From a virus: a stretch of 64,000 bases of DNA. Of the stretch, positions 1-7,847 are shown in pieces (positions within the stretch are counted from its first letter, which is position 1; every line of letters starts with the position of its first letter). The position numbers were made by a program, and so were the translations under genes. The DNA is taken from positions 29,499 to 93,498 of IMG/VR virus record IMGVR_UViG_3300042339_000788, one strand, 5' to 3'. The notes under the pieces are model-generated. The model worked only from the letters and a program-made list of their open reading frames with translations, did not search any database and had not been told where the DNA came from.

Positions 1-285
1 CAAATTTTCTAAAACATTGTTTGTTTTATTACCATCCCAATGATTAACCTGATCATACTTATCTGGATCTGGATTGGGTGAAAAGGATTCCAACAATAGT
101 ATGTGTACTCTATGTTTTTTACCAACACCGTTTTTACTCAATTCTATTCTGTGATAACCATCTTCAGTAAGGAACGGTTTGATAAATTTATTTGACCTAA
201 TACTAAAGATCTGACCATTTTCGGTAATTGTGTAATGTCCTTTGTAATTCTTTACATTTTTCATTTTAATCTCTGAGTTTTCCAT
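1..285 (-). CDS. NUMOD4/HNH homing-type endonuclease, N-terminal part (cut by window edge)
   Basis: Reading the minus strand from an ATG at 285 gives an open frame to the window edge. It contains a NUMOD4-like start (YKGHYTITENGQIFSIRS) and the beginning of an HNH motif (QVNHWDGNKTNNVLENL). These are the usual parts of phage HNH homing endonucleases, in which NUMOD4 binds DNA and the His-Asn-His metal site nicks it. The C-terminal part lies outside the window. The start sits 13 bases after the stop of the next gene upstream, so the two are probably cotranscribed. It resembles the intact HNH gene at 1489-1887 in layout. Whether it is active cannot be judged. Confidence 0.85.
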   Translation of the reverse strand, partial: MENSEIKMKNVKNYKGHYTITENGQIFSIRSNKFIKPFLTEDGYHRIELSKNGVGKKHRVHILLLESFSPNPDPDKYDQVNHWDGNKTNNVLENL

Positions 286-297
286 TTTGTTTTATTT

Positions 298-1269
298 TTA
301 TAGTTCGTACTTCATTCTGGGAACGAAAACATCTTCATCATCTTCCATCTCGTTTTTCCAAAAATCTTTTGGTAGCTTAGAAATGAATGTTATATCTTCA
401 TTTTCATTATCAATCCTTATTTCAATTATCTTATGGCCGTCGTTAACCTTTTCTTGAATTTTAAGTTCAACCAATTCAACAAGGTCTTCATAATAATCAC
501 AAAACCATTCTCCGCCAGTATTTCTATCCTTTTCGTTAAAGAAATCATGTAACTCTCTTTCAAGCCTAACACATAATTTTGTTGTCATGGTCCAAGCTCT
601 TAATGCTTTAACACACATTGGTGATAGTGTTCCACCACTCCTTTTATCAATTGATAACATATCCATTCTATCTGAAACATTTTTACCTATACCAATTTTT
701 TTATCATAATGTTTCATTTGAAACTTCTTTGGTCTTTTGTGTGCCATCTTGTCACCCCACTCGGCAATATATAATGAACAGGTTGTTATCTTTTCATTAT
801 AGAGACATTCATCTTCCGAATCTAATATCTTCTCGTCATATATTTTATACCCATTTTTATCTAATGTGTAGTTTTTAAAAGAATCTATTCTAAATTTAAA
901 CCCATAACTGTTGTATGCTTTAATACATTCATAGTTATTTAATTGCTTTTCTAATTCTTTAGCTGTTATAGACGGTGACTCACCGGTGATCTTTTGATTT
1001 AGATCGTCTATGTTTAATAACGCAATAACATCTCTAATTTCATCTTTAATTGTTTCCGAGATTTCATATACCGAATTTTTTGTTCCACCAGCATCAATAA
1101 TTTCTCTCTCTCTTAATAAATTATTCCAGGATAATCTGGATAAAAAAGTGTAATCACATTGAATCTCTTCCACACATCTCAATATGATGTACCATTCATA
1201 ATAGCCTTGAGATTTTAGATGTTCATAAATAAATTTCGTGTCTGAACTAGATAGGTAAATTGTTTTCAT
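298..1269 (-). CDS. GIY-YIG-like (T5orf172/Mug113-type) protein
   Basis: A 323-residue protein. The last 150 residues carry the pattern of the T5orf172/Mug113 branch of the GIY-YIG superfamily: KKIGIGKNVSDRMDMLS, then CVRLERELHDFF and GEWF. The leading GIY triplet is degenerate (CSLYIAEW). The first 140 residues show no fold I recognise. It sits next to two HNH genes, so a nuclease or DNA-binding role fits. It could equally be a catalytically dead DNA-binding relative. A promoter-like site lies just upstream. Confidence 0.55.
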   Translation of the reverse strand: MKTIYLSSSDTKFIYEHLKSQGYYEWYIILRCVEEIQCDYTFLSRLSWNNLLREREIIDAGGTKNSVYEISETIKDEIRDVIALLNIDDLNQKITGESPSITAKELEKQLNNYECIKAYNSYGFKFRIDSFKNYTLDKNGYKIYDEKILDSEDECLYNEKITTCSLYIAEWGDKMAHKRPKKFQMKHYDKKIGIGKNVSDRMDMLSIDKRSGGTLSPMCVKALRAWTMTTKLCVRLERELHDFFNEKDRNTGGEWFCDYYEDLVELVELKIQEKVNDGHKIIEIRIDNENEDITFISKLPKDFWKNEMEDDEDVFVPRMKYEL

Positions 1270-1300
1270 TCAATATATTATTTTATAATTTTATTATTAT

Positions 1301-1332
1301 CTAATATAGTGAAAATTTTTTAAATAAAAAAA
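1301..1332 (-). promoter_or_regulatory. promoter-like site for the GIY-YIG-like gene
   Basis: On the minus strand a TATATTAG box (1301-1308) follows a TTTT (1329-1332) by 20 bases. Other sites in this window have TTTG at the same distance, so this is a one-mismatch version. It overlaps the T tract of the preceding terminator. Confidence 0.45.
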
Positions 1333-1358
1333 ATCCCCATAAAAAATTATGAAGATTT
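1326..1358 (-). terminator. intrinsic terminator after the 41-residue membrane peptide
   Basis: On the minus strand AAATCTTCATAA and TTATGGGGATTT pair over 12 positions (two T:G wobbles) around a TTTT loop. A run of T follows. It lies 22 bases after the stop of the gene at 1380-1505. Confidence 0.75.
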
Positions 1359-1379
1359 AGATTTTTGCTGTGATTTAAA

Positions 1380-1505
1380 TTAAAATAATACTTTAAAAAT
1401 TTCTCTAGCGAATACAAATGTCGTTGAGAAGACTAATACACCAACAGCAACAGCTATTAGTAACATTATCAATTCACCTATTTCTTCTTTAGTTGGTTTT
1501 TTCAT
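1380..1505 (-). CDS. 41-residue single-span membrane peptide
   Basis: A small frame from ATG at 1505 to TAA at 1380. It has a charged start (MKKPTKEEIGE), one hydrophobic span (LIMLLIAVAVGVLVFSTTFV) and a short basic end. The start overlaps the 3' end of the HNH gene by 17 bases and a strong terminator follows, which supports translation. Function unknown. Confidence 0.6.
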   Translation of the reverse strand: MKKPTKEEIGELIMLLIAVAVGVLVFSTTFVFAREIFKVLF

Positions 1506-1887
1506 TTTGTTTCCTTCTTTTTTTAGCTCTAAACTTTCTTGCATGTTCAAGATTTTCACTTGGTGTTACCCATTCAAGATTCGTTGTTTTATTGTTTCTG
1601 GTATTCATATTTTTATGATTAACCTGAACATTTTTTTTCCTCGGTTTTTTTAAAAACATTTCAGCAACCAGCCTATGTAAATAATATTTTTTATTTGTAC
1701 CATCAGGTTTTAGTAATGTCACTCTACTATATTCAACAGCAGCGCTCATATCTCTCCATGATTTAATTTCGTTCCCTGTAACTGTGTTTAAAATCCTACC
1801 ACTTCTAGTGATTAAATACTTACCTTTAAATCCATCAATTTTAATTGGTTTTGCCGCTCTCTTGGGAAACCTTGTTAATGTTTTCAT
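1489..1887 (-). CDS. NUMOD4/HNH homing-type endonuclease
   Basis: A 132-residue complete HNH protein. Residues 15-45 (IDGFKGKYLITRSGRILN) form the NUMOD4-like part. Residues 85-115 hold the HNH core (VQVNHKNMNTRNNKTTNLEW followed by VTPSENLEHA). A basic tail follows. Members of this family are free-standing homing nucleases that nick phage or host DNA and spread themselves. The gene has its own promoter-like site and is not inserted in a recognisable gene, so it is a free-standing copy, not an intron-borne one. Confidence 0.88.
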   Translation of the reverse strand: MKTLTRFPKRAAKPIKIDGFKGKYLITRSGRILNTVTGNEIKSWRDMSAAVEYSRVTLLKPDGTNKKYYLHRLVAEMFLKKPRKKNVQVNHKNMNTRNNKTTNLEWVTPSENLEHARKFRAKKRRKQNEKTN

Positions 1888-1918
1888 TTTGATATTATTT
1901 TACTTTTTTAATAATAAC

Positions 1919-1950
1919 AAAATATAATTAATAAAATTGTAAAAAACAAA
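1919..1950 (-). promoter_or_regulatory. Bacteroidota-type promoter for the HNH gene
   Basis: On the minus strand TTTG (1947-1950), a 20-base spacer and TATATTTTG (box at 1919-1926). The start codon is about 30 bases downstream. The pattern and spacing match the primary-sigma consensus of Bacteroidota. Confidence 0.6.
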
Positions 1951-1966
1951 TATCTAATTGTATTTT

Positions 1967-3211
1967 TTAATCTTTTTTATCATCTGAAATAGCATCAACC
2001 CCGTCAATAATAAACTTAGAGCATTTAACTATAATATTTAAGTTCTTCATTATCTTTTCTTTATTTGCTTTCCATAGAACCAAATAAGTTGGATGTTGTG
2101 TAACAGGTAGCTCAAAATATTTCATAATAGCATATGATACAGATTCGGCTTGTAACTCTTTCATTTCCCTGGTGTTAACTGTGTCATCATCAATATAGAA
2201 TGGTGATTTTGTTTTCCAGTGTAATAATTCATGTGCCAATTCGTGTGCCAACGTACTTGCTTGACCAACACCAGAGATATCTGATGATAAATTGATATGT
2301 CCTCCGGCGCTATAACCTTTTTCTCCACCCTCAGCGTCAGATTTAGTTAGTTTAATCCCAAGTGTTTCAGCAAACCTACTCAACCTTTCAGTTAATTCAT
2401 CTGCCACATCACTTGGTTCGTTATCAGCATACCATTTTGGCGTCTCTGGAACCTCGCCCTTATCATTTAATGGATATGTGTCTGAGATATCATATACCTT
2501 ACCCATTTTGAATCTGGTGATTGTTTTCCCTTTTCTAACAGCGTCATCCACACCGGTAAAATCTATATTGGATGTGTCACCTTCTTCACCTGATTTAACT
2601 TGCATTGGGAACCATATCCATATTACTGTTGCGCCTGTTTTAACTCCTCTATTTTTTTTCCTCCAGGTATTATACCCCGCAACACGCTGAGCGTCTTTCT
2701 TTTGTAAAAATATTAATAGTGAATTGGTTAAACTATAATTGTGAAACTTACTATAAAATGTTAGATAATTTCTGATTGCTGCATCCATTGCAACCTGATC
2801 TGTTGCATTAGCTAAATCATTGATATACAACTCTAACTGATCCATAATCACATTCTTTTTTGTTGGATCAACATCGGTATCCTGAATAAAAAGCTCAAGC
2901 ATTTCGAGATCTTCAATGATATTACGTATTTTGTTATGTGACTTGATGAGCCCATTAATTGCATCAAATTTATCATAACCACCAACCCAGTGACCAAGTT
3001 CACCTTTCCACTCAAAACCTAATTTTCCAAATTCTTTATATAAACCATAGGTTTCATTCCCTCTTGCTCTCTTATCTTCTTTGTCAGAAAATATAATTAA
3101 TCTATTGTTATCTGGATCTTTTTTAACAAAGATATCCTCATCAATTTGTGATTCCTTTAGCTTTGGCCAAATTTTGTGTAGCTGAGATTCGGTTATAATA
3201 ATCTTTTTCAT
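1967..3211 (-). CDS. ArdC-like antirestriction protein with zinc metallopeptidase domain
   Basis: A 414-residue protein with an ArdC/DUF1738-type ssDNA-binding domain (about residues 130-205: NYSLTNSLLIFLQ, AGYNTWRKKNRGVKTGATVI). A metallopeptidase domain follows, with HELAHELLH at 323-331 (HExxH) and a probable third ligand at E356 (QAESVSY). ArdC proteins of conjugative plasmids bind single-stranded DNA and block restriction of incoming DNA. A phage could use one in the same way right after injection. The N-terminus (MKKIIITESQL) carries a short motif shared with the proteins at 10176 and 10711. The region about 25-95 is an extra unknown domain. The antirestriction role is by family only. 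Confidence 0.75.
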   Translation of the reverse strand: MKKIIITESQLHKIWPKLKESQIDEDIFVKKDPDNNRLIIFSDKEDKRARGNETYGLYKEFGKLGFEWKGELGHWVGGYDKFDAINGLIKSHNKIRNIIEDLEMLELFIQDTDVDPTKKNVIMDQLELYINDLANATDQVAMDAAIRNYLTFYSKFHNYSLTNSLLIFLQKKDAQRVAGYNTWRKKNRGVKTGATVIWIWFPMQVKSGEEGDTSNIDFTGVDDAVRKGKTITRFKMGKVYDISDTYPLNDKGEVPETPKWYADNEPSDVADELTERLSRFAETLGIKLTKSDAEGGEKGYSAGGHINLSSDISGVGQASTLAHELAHELLHWKTKSPFYIDDDTVNTREMKELQAESVSYAIMKYFELPVTQHPTYLVLWKANKEKIMKNLNIIVKCSKFIIDGVDAISDDKKD

Positions 3212-3214
3212 ACA

Positions 3215-3223
3215 TATAAATAT
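3215..3223 (-). promoter_or_regulatory. start-proximal ATATTTATA element
   Basis: On the coding strand ATATTTATA ends three bases before the ArdC-like start codon. The same nonamer sits 3-5 bases before the starts at 10176, 13821 and 44310. It may be a late-promoter or translation-initiation element. Confidence 0.4.
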
Positions 3224-3246
3224 AAAAAAACCCGGAATAATCCGGG
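3224..3246 (-). terminator. intrinsic terminator after the DnaA-domain gene
   Basis: On the minus strand CCCGGA-TTAT-TCCGGG forms a GC-rich hairpin and is followed by seven T. It lies 8 bases after the stop of the gene at 3254-3670 and separates it from the ArdC-like gene. Confidence 0.9.
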
Positions 3247-3253
3247 TCTTATA

Positions 3254-3670
3254 TTATCTATTATCCTTGATATCGATATAGTTATGGTGAAAATCGGTTC
3301 CTAGCTTGTTAAGAATTAGTCTAGCTCTCAACCTAAATAGATCATCATACTGACAATGATCCTTAAATTTGAGTAACTGGTGTCTTATTGTTGTGTGATC
3401 TCTATCACCCAGAATCTTGCCAATTGAAACAAGGGTCATGTTTAGTTTAATTTTTAAAGCACCGGATAAAAGTTTTCTACTATTAACGATTTCTGTTTTT
3501 CTAGACACAGACGATAACTCTTCTAGAGTAACATTACCTTCTTTACAAATTACCTCGATGATTTCTTCTTTTGTCATAATTGTTTTTTCATAGTTAAGAT
3601 AAGGGTATGTTTCTTTAGAAAGCCCAGCCGTTTTTAAGCCGGGGAAACTGTAGGGGCTAATCATTTCCAT
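3254..3670 (-). CDS. stand-alone DnaA domain IV-like DNA-binding protein
   Basis: A 138-residue protein whose residues about 32-125 match the DnaA C-terminal helix-turn-helix domain: VTLEELSSVSRKTEIVNSRK, then SIGKILGDRDHTTIRHQLLK. The GDRDHTT loop is the DnaA signature that contacts the 9-mer DnaA box. There is no AAA+ domain, so it can bind DnaA boxes but cannot build an initiator filament. It could compete with or recruit host DnaA, or regulate phage genes. It has a perfect Bacteroidota-type promoter upstream and a strong terminator downstream, so it is a monocistronic unit. The 30-residue N-terminal extension is of unknown use. Confidence 0.85.
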   Translation of the reverse strand: MEMISPYSFPGLKTAGLSKETYPYLNYEKTIMTKEEIIEVICKEGNVTLEELSSVSRKTEIVNSRKLLSGALKIKLNMTLVSIGKILGDRDHTTIRHQLLKFKDHCQYDDLFRLRARLILNKLGTDFHHNYIDIKDNR

Positions 3671-3685
3671 ATTTTCATGTTTTCA

Positions 3686-3717
3686 CAAATATATTCACAT
3701 TTGTGATTCCACCCAAA
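3686..3717 (-). promoter_or_regulatory. Bacteroidota-type promoter for the DnaA-domain gene
   Basis: On the minus strand TTTG (3714-3717), 20 bases, TATATTTG (3686-3693). This is an exact fit to TTTG-N19/21-TAnnTTTG. The start codon lies 15 bases downstream. Confidence 0.75.
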
Positions 3718-3724
3718 TATATTT

Positions 3725-4342
3725 TTAGAATGGCATCTCATCTAAAACTCCATATACTGATGGTTTTTCATTAAATCTATTTGTAACAATTCTATAAATG
3801 TTTCTAGTTAGTTCTATATCATATTCAGCATTGTGTAATTTAGATTCATCTATCTCAATACCAACCGCTCTAGCTGTAGACATCAACTTAAAATTTTCCA
3901 TACCAACACGTACATCCGCTAGATATTCTGATGCCAGGACCATTACATCAATAGTGTTACCCCAGAACCATGAATTAAAATAATCATCTTTTTGATGTCT
4001 CACATAAAACTCTCTCAAAAATGCATTATCAAACGCCGCGTTATTATATCCAACAAGAAACATTTTGTCTTTCTTATCAAACTTTTTAACATACCTTGAC
4101 AACATTCGCATAAACTCTGCGAATACCTCTTCAGCTGGCGGATAAGCCATGATCTGTTCTTCGGTGACGTTAGATGTCTCCAGGGCTTTTGGAACGATTA
4201 CAGCACCTTCAAATGGCTTAATTTTAAAGTTAAATGACTCGATAATTGTACCATCGAGTTCAATACAACCAGAGAACTGGTGAATAGCATTAGTTTTGTA
4301 ATCTAACCCTGTTGTTTCTAAGTCAAAGAATAGCTTTTTCAT
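3725..4342 (-). CDS. DnaQ-like DEDDh 3'-5' exonuclease
   Basis: A 205-residue protein with the three exonuclease motifs of the DnaQ/RNase T superfamily: Exo I LFFDLETTGL (Asp and Glu), Exo II YNNAAFDNAFL (Asp), and Exo III HNAEYDIELT (His and Asp). It should remove nucleotides from 3' ends with two metal ions, as a proofreading, repair or RNA-trimming enzyme. Two bases separate it from the upstream gene at 4344-4814. A second DEDD exonuclease is at 9258. The substrate cannot be told from sequence. Confidence 0.85.
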   Translation of the reverse strand: MKKLFFDLETTGLDYKTNAIHQFSGCIELDGTIIESFNFKIKPFEGAVIVPKALETSNVTEEQIMAYPPAEEVFAEFMRMLSRYVKKFDKKDKMFLVGYNNAAFDNAFLREFYVRHQKDDYFNSWFWGNTIDVMVLASEYLADVRVGMENFKLMSTARAVGIEIDESKLHNAEYDIELTRNIYRIVTNRFNEKPSVYGVLDEMPF

Positions 4343-4343
4343 G

Positions 4344-4814
4344 TTATTGTTTTTTTATGCACCAGATCCTTAAGTCTGATAGTTTAGATATGATTGGACG
4401 TTGTGTTTTGGGTGACACCATAATAACCTGGTCATCCTCTAGTATGTCTCGTAAGATCCATTTTGCTACAGGATTAGCCCAGGTTGTGGTGTACTCATTA
4501 CCTATCTTGATTTCTTTTGGTTCCTCTTTAATGTAAAGATTTTCAACAACATCAACATTTTCTTTCCAATGAATAAAATCTAATTTAAAGTGTTTACACA
4601 ATTTTCTTAAGAAAGTGTCTTTAGATTCAATTGTTGTTCTATTGGCGGTCATATTAAAGACCTTGAAAACATATGGGTTGTTCTTTATTGGAACTAAATC
4701 AATTAGGAAACTAATTTTAGCTGTATCAACTACAATCTGATCCTTAGCGAAATCTCGATAAGGGATATTGTATTTTTTAAATAAATCAATGTTTCTGATT
4801 GGTTGACTCGCCAT
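4344..4814 (-). CDS. conserved-type hypothetical protein
   Basis: A 156-residue soluble protein with no motif I recognise. It has charged, mixed alpha/beta character, no signal peptide and no membrane span. It is first in a unit with the exonuclease at 3725-4342 and has its own promoter-like site ending 5 bases before the ATG. A replication or repair accessory role is possible from position only. Confidence 0.6.
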   Translation of the reverse strand: MASQPIRNIDLFKKYNIPYRDFAKDQIVVDTAKISFLIDLVPIKNNPYVFKVFNMTANRTTIESKDTFLRKLCKHFKLDFIHWKENVDVVENLYIKEEPKEIKIGNEYTTTWANPVAKWILRDILEDDQVIMVSPKTQRPIISKLSDLRIWCIKKQ

Positions 4815-4818
4815 TATA

Positions 4819-4849
4819 TTAATATAGTGAAAAAAAATTGTAACTCAAA
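4819..4849 (-). promoter_or_regulatory. Bacteroidota-type promoter, near-leaderless
   Basis: On the minus strand TTTG (4846-4849), 19 bases, TATATTAA (4819-4826). The ATG at 4814 is so close that the transcript would start at or beside the start codon. Confidence 0.6.
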
Positions 4850-4856
4850 ATAATAT

Positions 4857-5333
4857 TTAATCCTCTTTTGATCTATCCCATTTAGCTTTCCTAGCCGCAG
4901 GTGACATAACCCATCGCTCATCAATTGTATGTTTAGTGGTGGCGAAGATACATGTTGTTGGTTGCTTAGAATTCTTTAAGTAATTGTTGATATATCCCAT
5001 TATATTATGAGCACCTATTGGATTAGCTGAGTGCACATATATTTGAGGTAACGGTATATTGTGTGTCATGCTTTCTGACACCAAAAACTTTGCGGCATCA
5101 TAACCGGTCTTCTCGTATATATTACTATAATCTAATGTTGAATTATTTTTAACGTTAGTATAGTATTCAACCATCGCTTGTTCGCCTAGATCGTGATCTA
5201 AGGATATAACTTCAAATGATGCGAGGCCATATCGTTTTATTTCAGCAACAAATTCCTCGTAACTCCTGACTAATATCCAATGATCACCAACAGGTATTCT
5301 AACATCATCCAGGTACAAATATTTTTTTTCCAT
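4857..5333 (-). CDS. cyclic-phosphate processing receiver (cREC-type) protein
   Basis: A 158-residue protein with the features of the cREC family: an N-terminal acidic strand (YLYLDDVRIP), a central SLDHDLGEQ, and a C-terminal VHSANPIGAHNIMGYINNYL. This receiver-like family is predicted to process cyclic phosphates at RNA ends or small cyclic nucleotides and is common in phages. The Asp pairs and the His of VHSANP would form the active site. It is the last gene of the run that starts at the phosphoesterase side (8.5 kb) and ends here. The biochemical activity is predicted for the family, not shown here. Confidence 0.7.
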   Translation of the reverse strand: MEKKYLYLDDVRIPVGDHWILVRSYEEFVAEIKRYGLASFEVISLDHDLGEQAMVEYYTNVKNNSTLDYSNIYEKTGYDAAKFLVSESMTHNIPLPQIYVHSANPIGAHNIMGYINNYLKNSKQPTTCIFATTKHTIDERWVMSPAARKAKWDRSKED

Positions 5334-5342
5334 TTTTTTTAA

Positions 5343-5837
5343 TTAAGCATATGTCGAGTCAAGATAAGTTACGGAATCACTTCCAGAATATTGTAGATAC
5401 CAGTTACCGTTTTCATCTAACCATGCGTATGGTTCATTCGGGCTAACTTCATCTTGCCAACCATATTTTGAATAGAACTCATAATCTTTTCTAAGTAAAT
5501 TTGCTCTATGTGATAGATAGAAAACCGGATTATTAATCCAATCAGGCAATGGAACACAACCATTATGTTCCTCGACTTCCATATTATTTTTAAATCCTCT
5601 TTCTTCCCATACCATTAATGATATGTTAAAATATTCTTTCAATGCATTCTCATATCCACGCCACATTCTAACACAAGGGTGATTTAACCAACCTTTATAT
5701 GGCTCTCCATCTTTTCTTGGTCTGTTCAACAAAACATTTAATATTTGTTTCGCTTCAACTCTTTGTTTTCCTAATCTTTTATTATCCAAAGATTTTAATG
5801 AATCATAAAAACTCGGATAGGTCATGAATGTTTGCAT
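5343..5837 (-). CDS. pyrimidine-dimer DNA glycosylase-like (MSMEG_6728/Pyr_excise-type) protein
   Basis: A 164-residue protein starting MQTFMTYPSFYDSLKSLDNK and continuing RLGKQRVEAKQILNVL and HPCVRMWRGYENAL. This is the signature of the small pyrimidine-dimer glycosylase/MSMEG_6728 family. A longer frame reaches to 5900, but the ATG at 5837 is chosen because it gives the family's usual start and leaves 7 bases after the upstream stop at 5845. The likely role is repair of UV damage in phage DNA, as with T4 DenV, although this is a different sequence branch. Confidence 0.7.
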   Translation of the reverse strand: MQTFMTYPSFYDSLKSLDNKRLGKQRVEAKQILNVLLNRPRKDGEPYKGWLNHPCVRMWRGYENALKEYFNISLMVWEERGFKNNMEVEEHNGCVPLPDWINNPVFYLSHRANLLRKDYEFYSKYGWQDEVSPNEPYAWLDENGNWYLQYSGSDSVTYLDSTYA

Positions 5838-5844
5838 AATATTG

Positions 5845-6759
5845 TTAGTTAACTGGTTTATATAATATAGGAGCTGTGCCGTAAACAGGAAGTTTACCAT
5901 CCCATTTGTTTATATATTCTAATTGTAATAATAGTGGTGTTAATGTAACTTGCTTCATTCTATTTGCTTCGGCCTCGGCCTTAGCTGATGTTAGCATAGC
6001 CTGAGCGTTACCCTCTGCTGTTGCCACTTTAATCTTAGCTTCTGCTTCTGCTTGTTTAACTTTATTCTCTGCCATCAACGCACCTTGAACAGCATTGTTC
6101 TTGGCCTCAATTGCTTTCTTAAATGTTTCAGGATAAACCAAGTTAGATGTCAACTGATTAATAATAAAACCTTCTGGTAACAAACTAGCGTCTAATGTTG
6201 CTCTTACTTTTGTTTCAAACAATTGACGATTACTAATCAATTCTTCTGCAGTATAAAAGTTTGCTGTCATTCTGAATGCATCATAAATGTTTGTCTTTAA
6301 AAAACCATCTTCGATTTCACCTAAACTTCTGCGGTACTTAGCGAAGATCGATGGTACCTTCTCGCGCTTAACAGAATAGTTTACGATTGGAGAAATGTGA
6401 AACTCACTACCGTCTTTTGAGTTTACAATGAATGCATTCTCTCCGGAATATTCTTTATGTTGAATGTATGTTGGGAACTCGTAGATATTATGTGTAATTG
6501 GATTATAGAAGACCATTCCGGTAACTTCTGTCACATCACTAACACCTTTGTTATCACCATAGAGGTTCACTTTAACACCCACATGTCCAGCATCAATTCT
6601 CTCGCAAGAGAAAAATAACATTGTTAATAGAAAGAATCCCAATACTGCTGCTCCGATTGTTTTCATAAGTTTTTTTCTTTTTAATTGTTGTTCTAATTTT
6701 AATTGTTCACGTTGTTTTTCTTGACGAATGTATCGTTCTTCAAATGATTCTAGTGCCAT
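5845..6759 (-). CDS. SPFH/band-7 (prohibitin-like) membrane protein
   Basis: A 304-residue protein with a cytoplasmic, Lys/Glu/Gln-rich start, one membrane span (about 33-51, TIGAAVLGFFLLTMLFFSC) and an SPFH domain from about 55 to 210 (ERIDAGHVGVKVNLYGD...). An Ala/Glu-rich coiled coil with NKVKQAEAEAKIKVATAEGN follows, as in prohibitins and HflK. Band-7 proteins form rings on membranes and regulate membrane proteases. Phage copies may shield or reshape the host inner membrane. It is coupled to another membrane gene at 6761, one base apart. Confidence 0.85.
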   Translation of the reverse strand: MALESFEERYIRQEKQREQLKLEQQLKRKKLMKTIGAAVLGFFLLTMLFFSCERIDAGHVGVKVNLYGDNKGVSDVTEVTGMVFYNPITHNIYEFPTYIQHKEYSGENAFIVNSKDGSEFHISPIVNYSVKREKVPSIFAKYRRSLGEIEDGFLKTNIYDAFRMTANFYTAEELISNRQLFETKVRATLDASLLPEGFIINQLTSNLVYPETFKKAIEAKNNAVQGALMAENKVKQAEAEAKIKVATAEGNAQAMLTSAKAEAEANRMKQVTLTPLLLQLEYINKWDGKLPVYGTAPILYKPVN

Positions 6760-6760
6760 A

Positions 6761-7180
6761 TTATTTTTTATTTATTGACTTTACAACCTTACTATGTGGT
6801 TTCATTGGAAACTCCGGTTTGGGGTTTTTCTTTCTGGTTTTTACAAATGGTTCATCACTCTTAACACCATCAAATTGTTTAGTGTTTCTTTTCTTTTTAA
6901 GAATTTCTTCTTTGGGAATGTAATCTAATTCGGTTTCACCCAACTTAATTTCATCAAGAGATGATTCAAAAATGTTTTTAAAGCGAGCAAAATAACCTGG
7001 AGCTAAATAAATGAATAGCAACGTTGTTACAATACCGATTAATGCTGAAATTATATTTAATATTGTATTTGGTTCCGTTAATCCAGGAAACACAATGAAT
7101 TCAAATACTAATACAATCCCAATAACCATTCCAACAAGATCTAACATGCCAGAATTAAAAAATGTTTTTATCTTTTTCAT
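6761..7180 (-). CDS. two-span membrane protein
   Basis: A 139-residue protein with two hydrophobic spans (about 13-33, LDLVGMVIGIVLVFEFIVF; 42-62, NIISALIGIVTTLLFIYLA) and a basic cytoplasmic tail ending in a Lys/Pro/Ser-rich stretch. It lies directly upstream of the band-7 gene, so the pair may work together at the membrane. No family recognised. Confidence 0.65.
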   Translation of the reverse strand: MKKIKTFFNSGMLDLVGMVIGIVLVFEFIVFPGLTEPNTILNIISALIGIVTTLLFIYLAPGYFARFKNIFESSLDEIKLGETELDYIPKEEILKKKRNTKQFDGVKSDEPFVKTRKKNPKPEFPMKPHSKVVKSINKK

Positions 7181-7193
7181 AACTTATTTTTTT

Positions 7194-7505
7194 TTAATAT
7201 AAATCTTCAGAATATAATTCCTTAAATGTTGTGTCTGATATAATTTGGTTAGCCTCTCTTGCTATTTTCATACCCTCATATCTATCCACAAATCTATTGG
7301 TATTTGTAACAAATCCCTGAACCGATTCTCCGGCACAATCTTCACCATTTGTACAAGTCCTTTTACCTAATAAAATCACCATAGTACGGATAATATCAGC
7401 ATGTCTATGTCCTTCTACAACTAAACCTGTTTCAATGTTTATAGGTTTGTATTTGGGAGTTGGTATATCCTTATACCAAATTGCTGCACAATATATTCTT
7501 TCCAT
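7194..7505 (-). CDS. conserved phage protein of unknown function
   Basis: A 103-residue protein with IYCAAIWYKD near the start, VVEGHRHADII in the middle, and QGFVTNTNRFVDRYEGMKIA towards the end. I recognise this arrangement from small proteins common in phages, but no function is known. Three conserved Cys (CTNGEDC, and C6) might bind a metal. It is part of a run of small same-strand genes. Confidence 0.7.
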   Translation of the reverse strand: MERIYCAAIWYKDIPTPKYKPINIETGLVVEGHRHADIIRTMVILLGKRTCTNGEDCAGESVQGFVTNTNRFVDRYEGMKIAREANQIISDTTFKELYSEDLY

Positions 7506-7515
7506 AACTTATTTT

Positions 7516-7704
7516 TTAATCTTCTTCGTCAATCACCCATTCTGCATGACATCCACCACCCTCACCATTATCATATAATTTTTTACAGTCATCACAAAAG
7601 TGAGATGCCGCATACTCCCAAGCTTCTTCACTAGAATTAAACCCACCCTTAGATGGGTCACCAAAATCAGATGCGGGCATATAAATTGCTTCCCATTTTT
7701 TCAT
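7516..7704 (-). CDS. 62-residue Cys-containing hypothetical protein
   Basis: A small acidic protein. FCDDCKKLYDNGEGGGCHAEW offers a possible C-x2-C...C-H metal site. Pure context gives no function. It is closely spaced with neighbours on both sides. Confidence 0.6.
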   Translation of the reverse strand: MKKWEAIYMPASDFGDPSKGGFNSSEEAWEYAASHFCDDCKKLYDNGEGGGCHAEWVIDEED

Positions 7705-7707
7705 TTT

Positions 7708-7812
7708 CTAAAATTTACCCCATTGGGATTTATCTCGGTTTTGTTCGGCAATTTTAATACCTAACCAAATCTCGTTAAATAATTGTTTAACCTTGTTAAT
7801 TATTAATTTCAT
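7708..7812 (-). CDS. 34-residue peptide
   Basis: A short frame from ATG at 7812 to TAG at 7708, beginning MKLIINKVKQLFNEIW and ending DKSQWGKF. It fills the gap between two genes and has a promoter-like site ending 4 bases upstream. It looks amphipathic, without a clear membrane span. Function unknown. Confidence 0.5.
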   Translation of the reverse strand: MKLIINKVKQLFNEIWLGIKIAEQNRDKSQWGKF

Positions 7813-7815
7813 AAT

Positions 7816-7847
7816 CTAATATAACTAAAATAATCCGAAATAAAAAA
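7816..7847 (-). promoter_or_regulatory. promoter-like site, near-leaderless
   Basis: On the minus strand TATATTAG (7816-7823) lies 20 bases after TTTT (7844-7847), one mismatch from TTTG. It ends 4 bases before the ATG of the 34-residue peptide. Confidence 0.4.
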
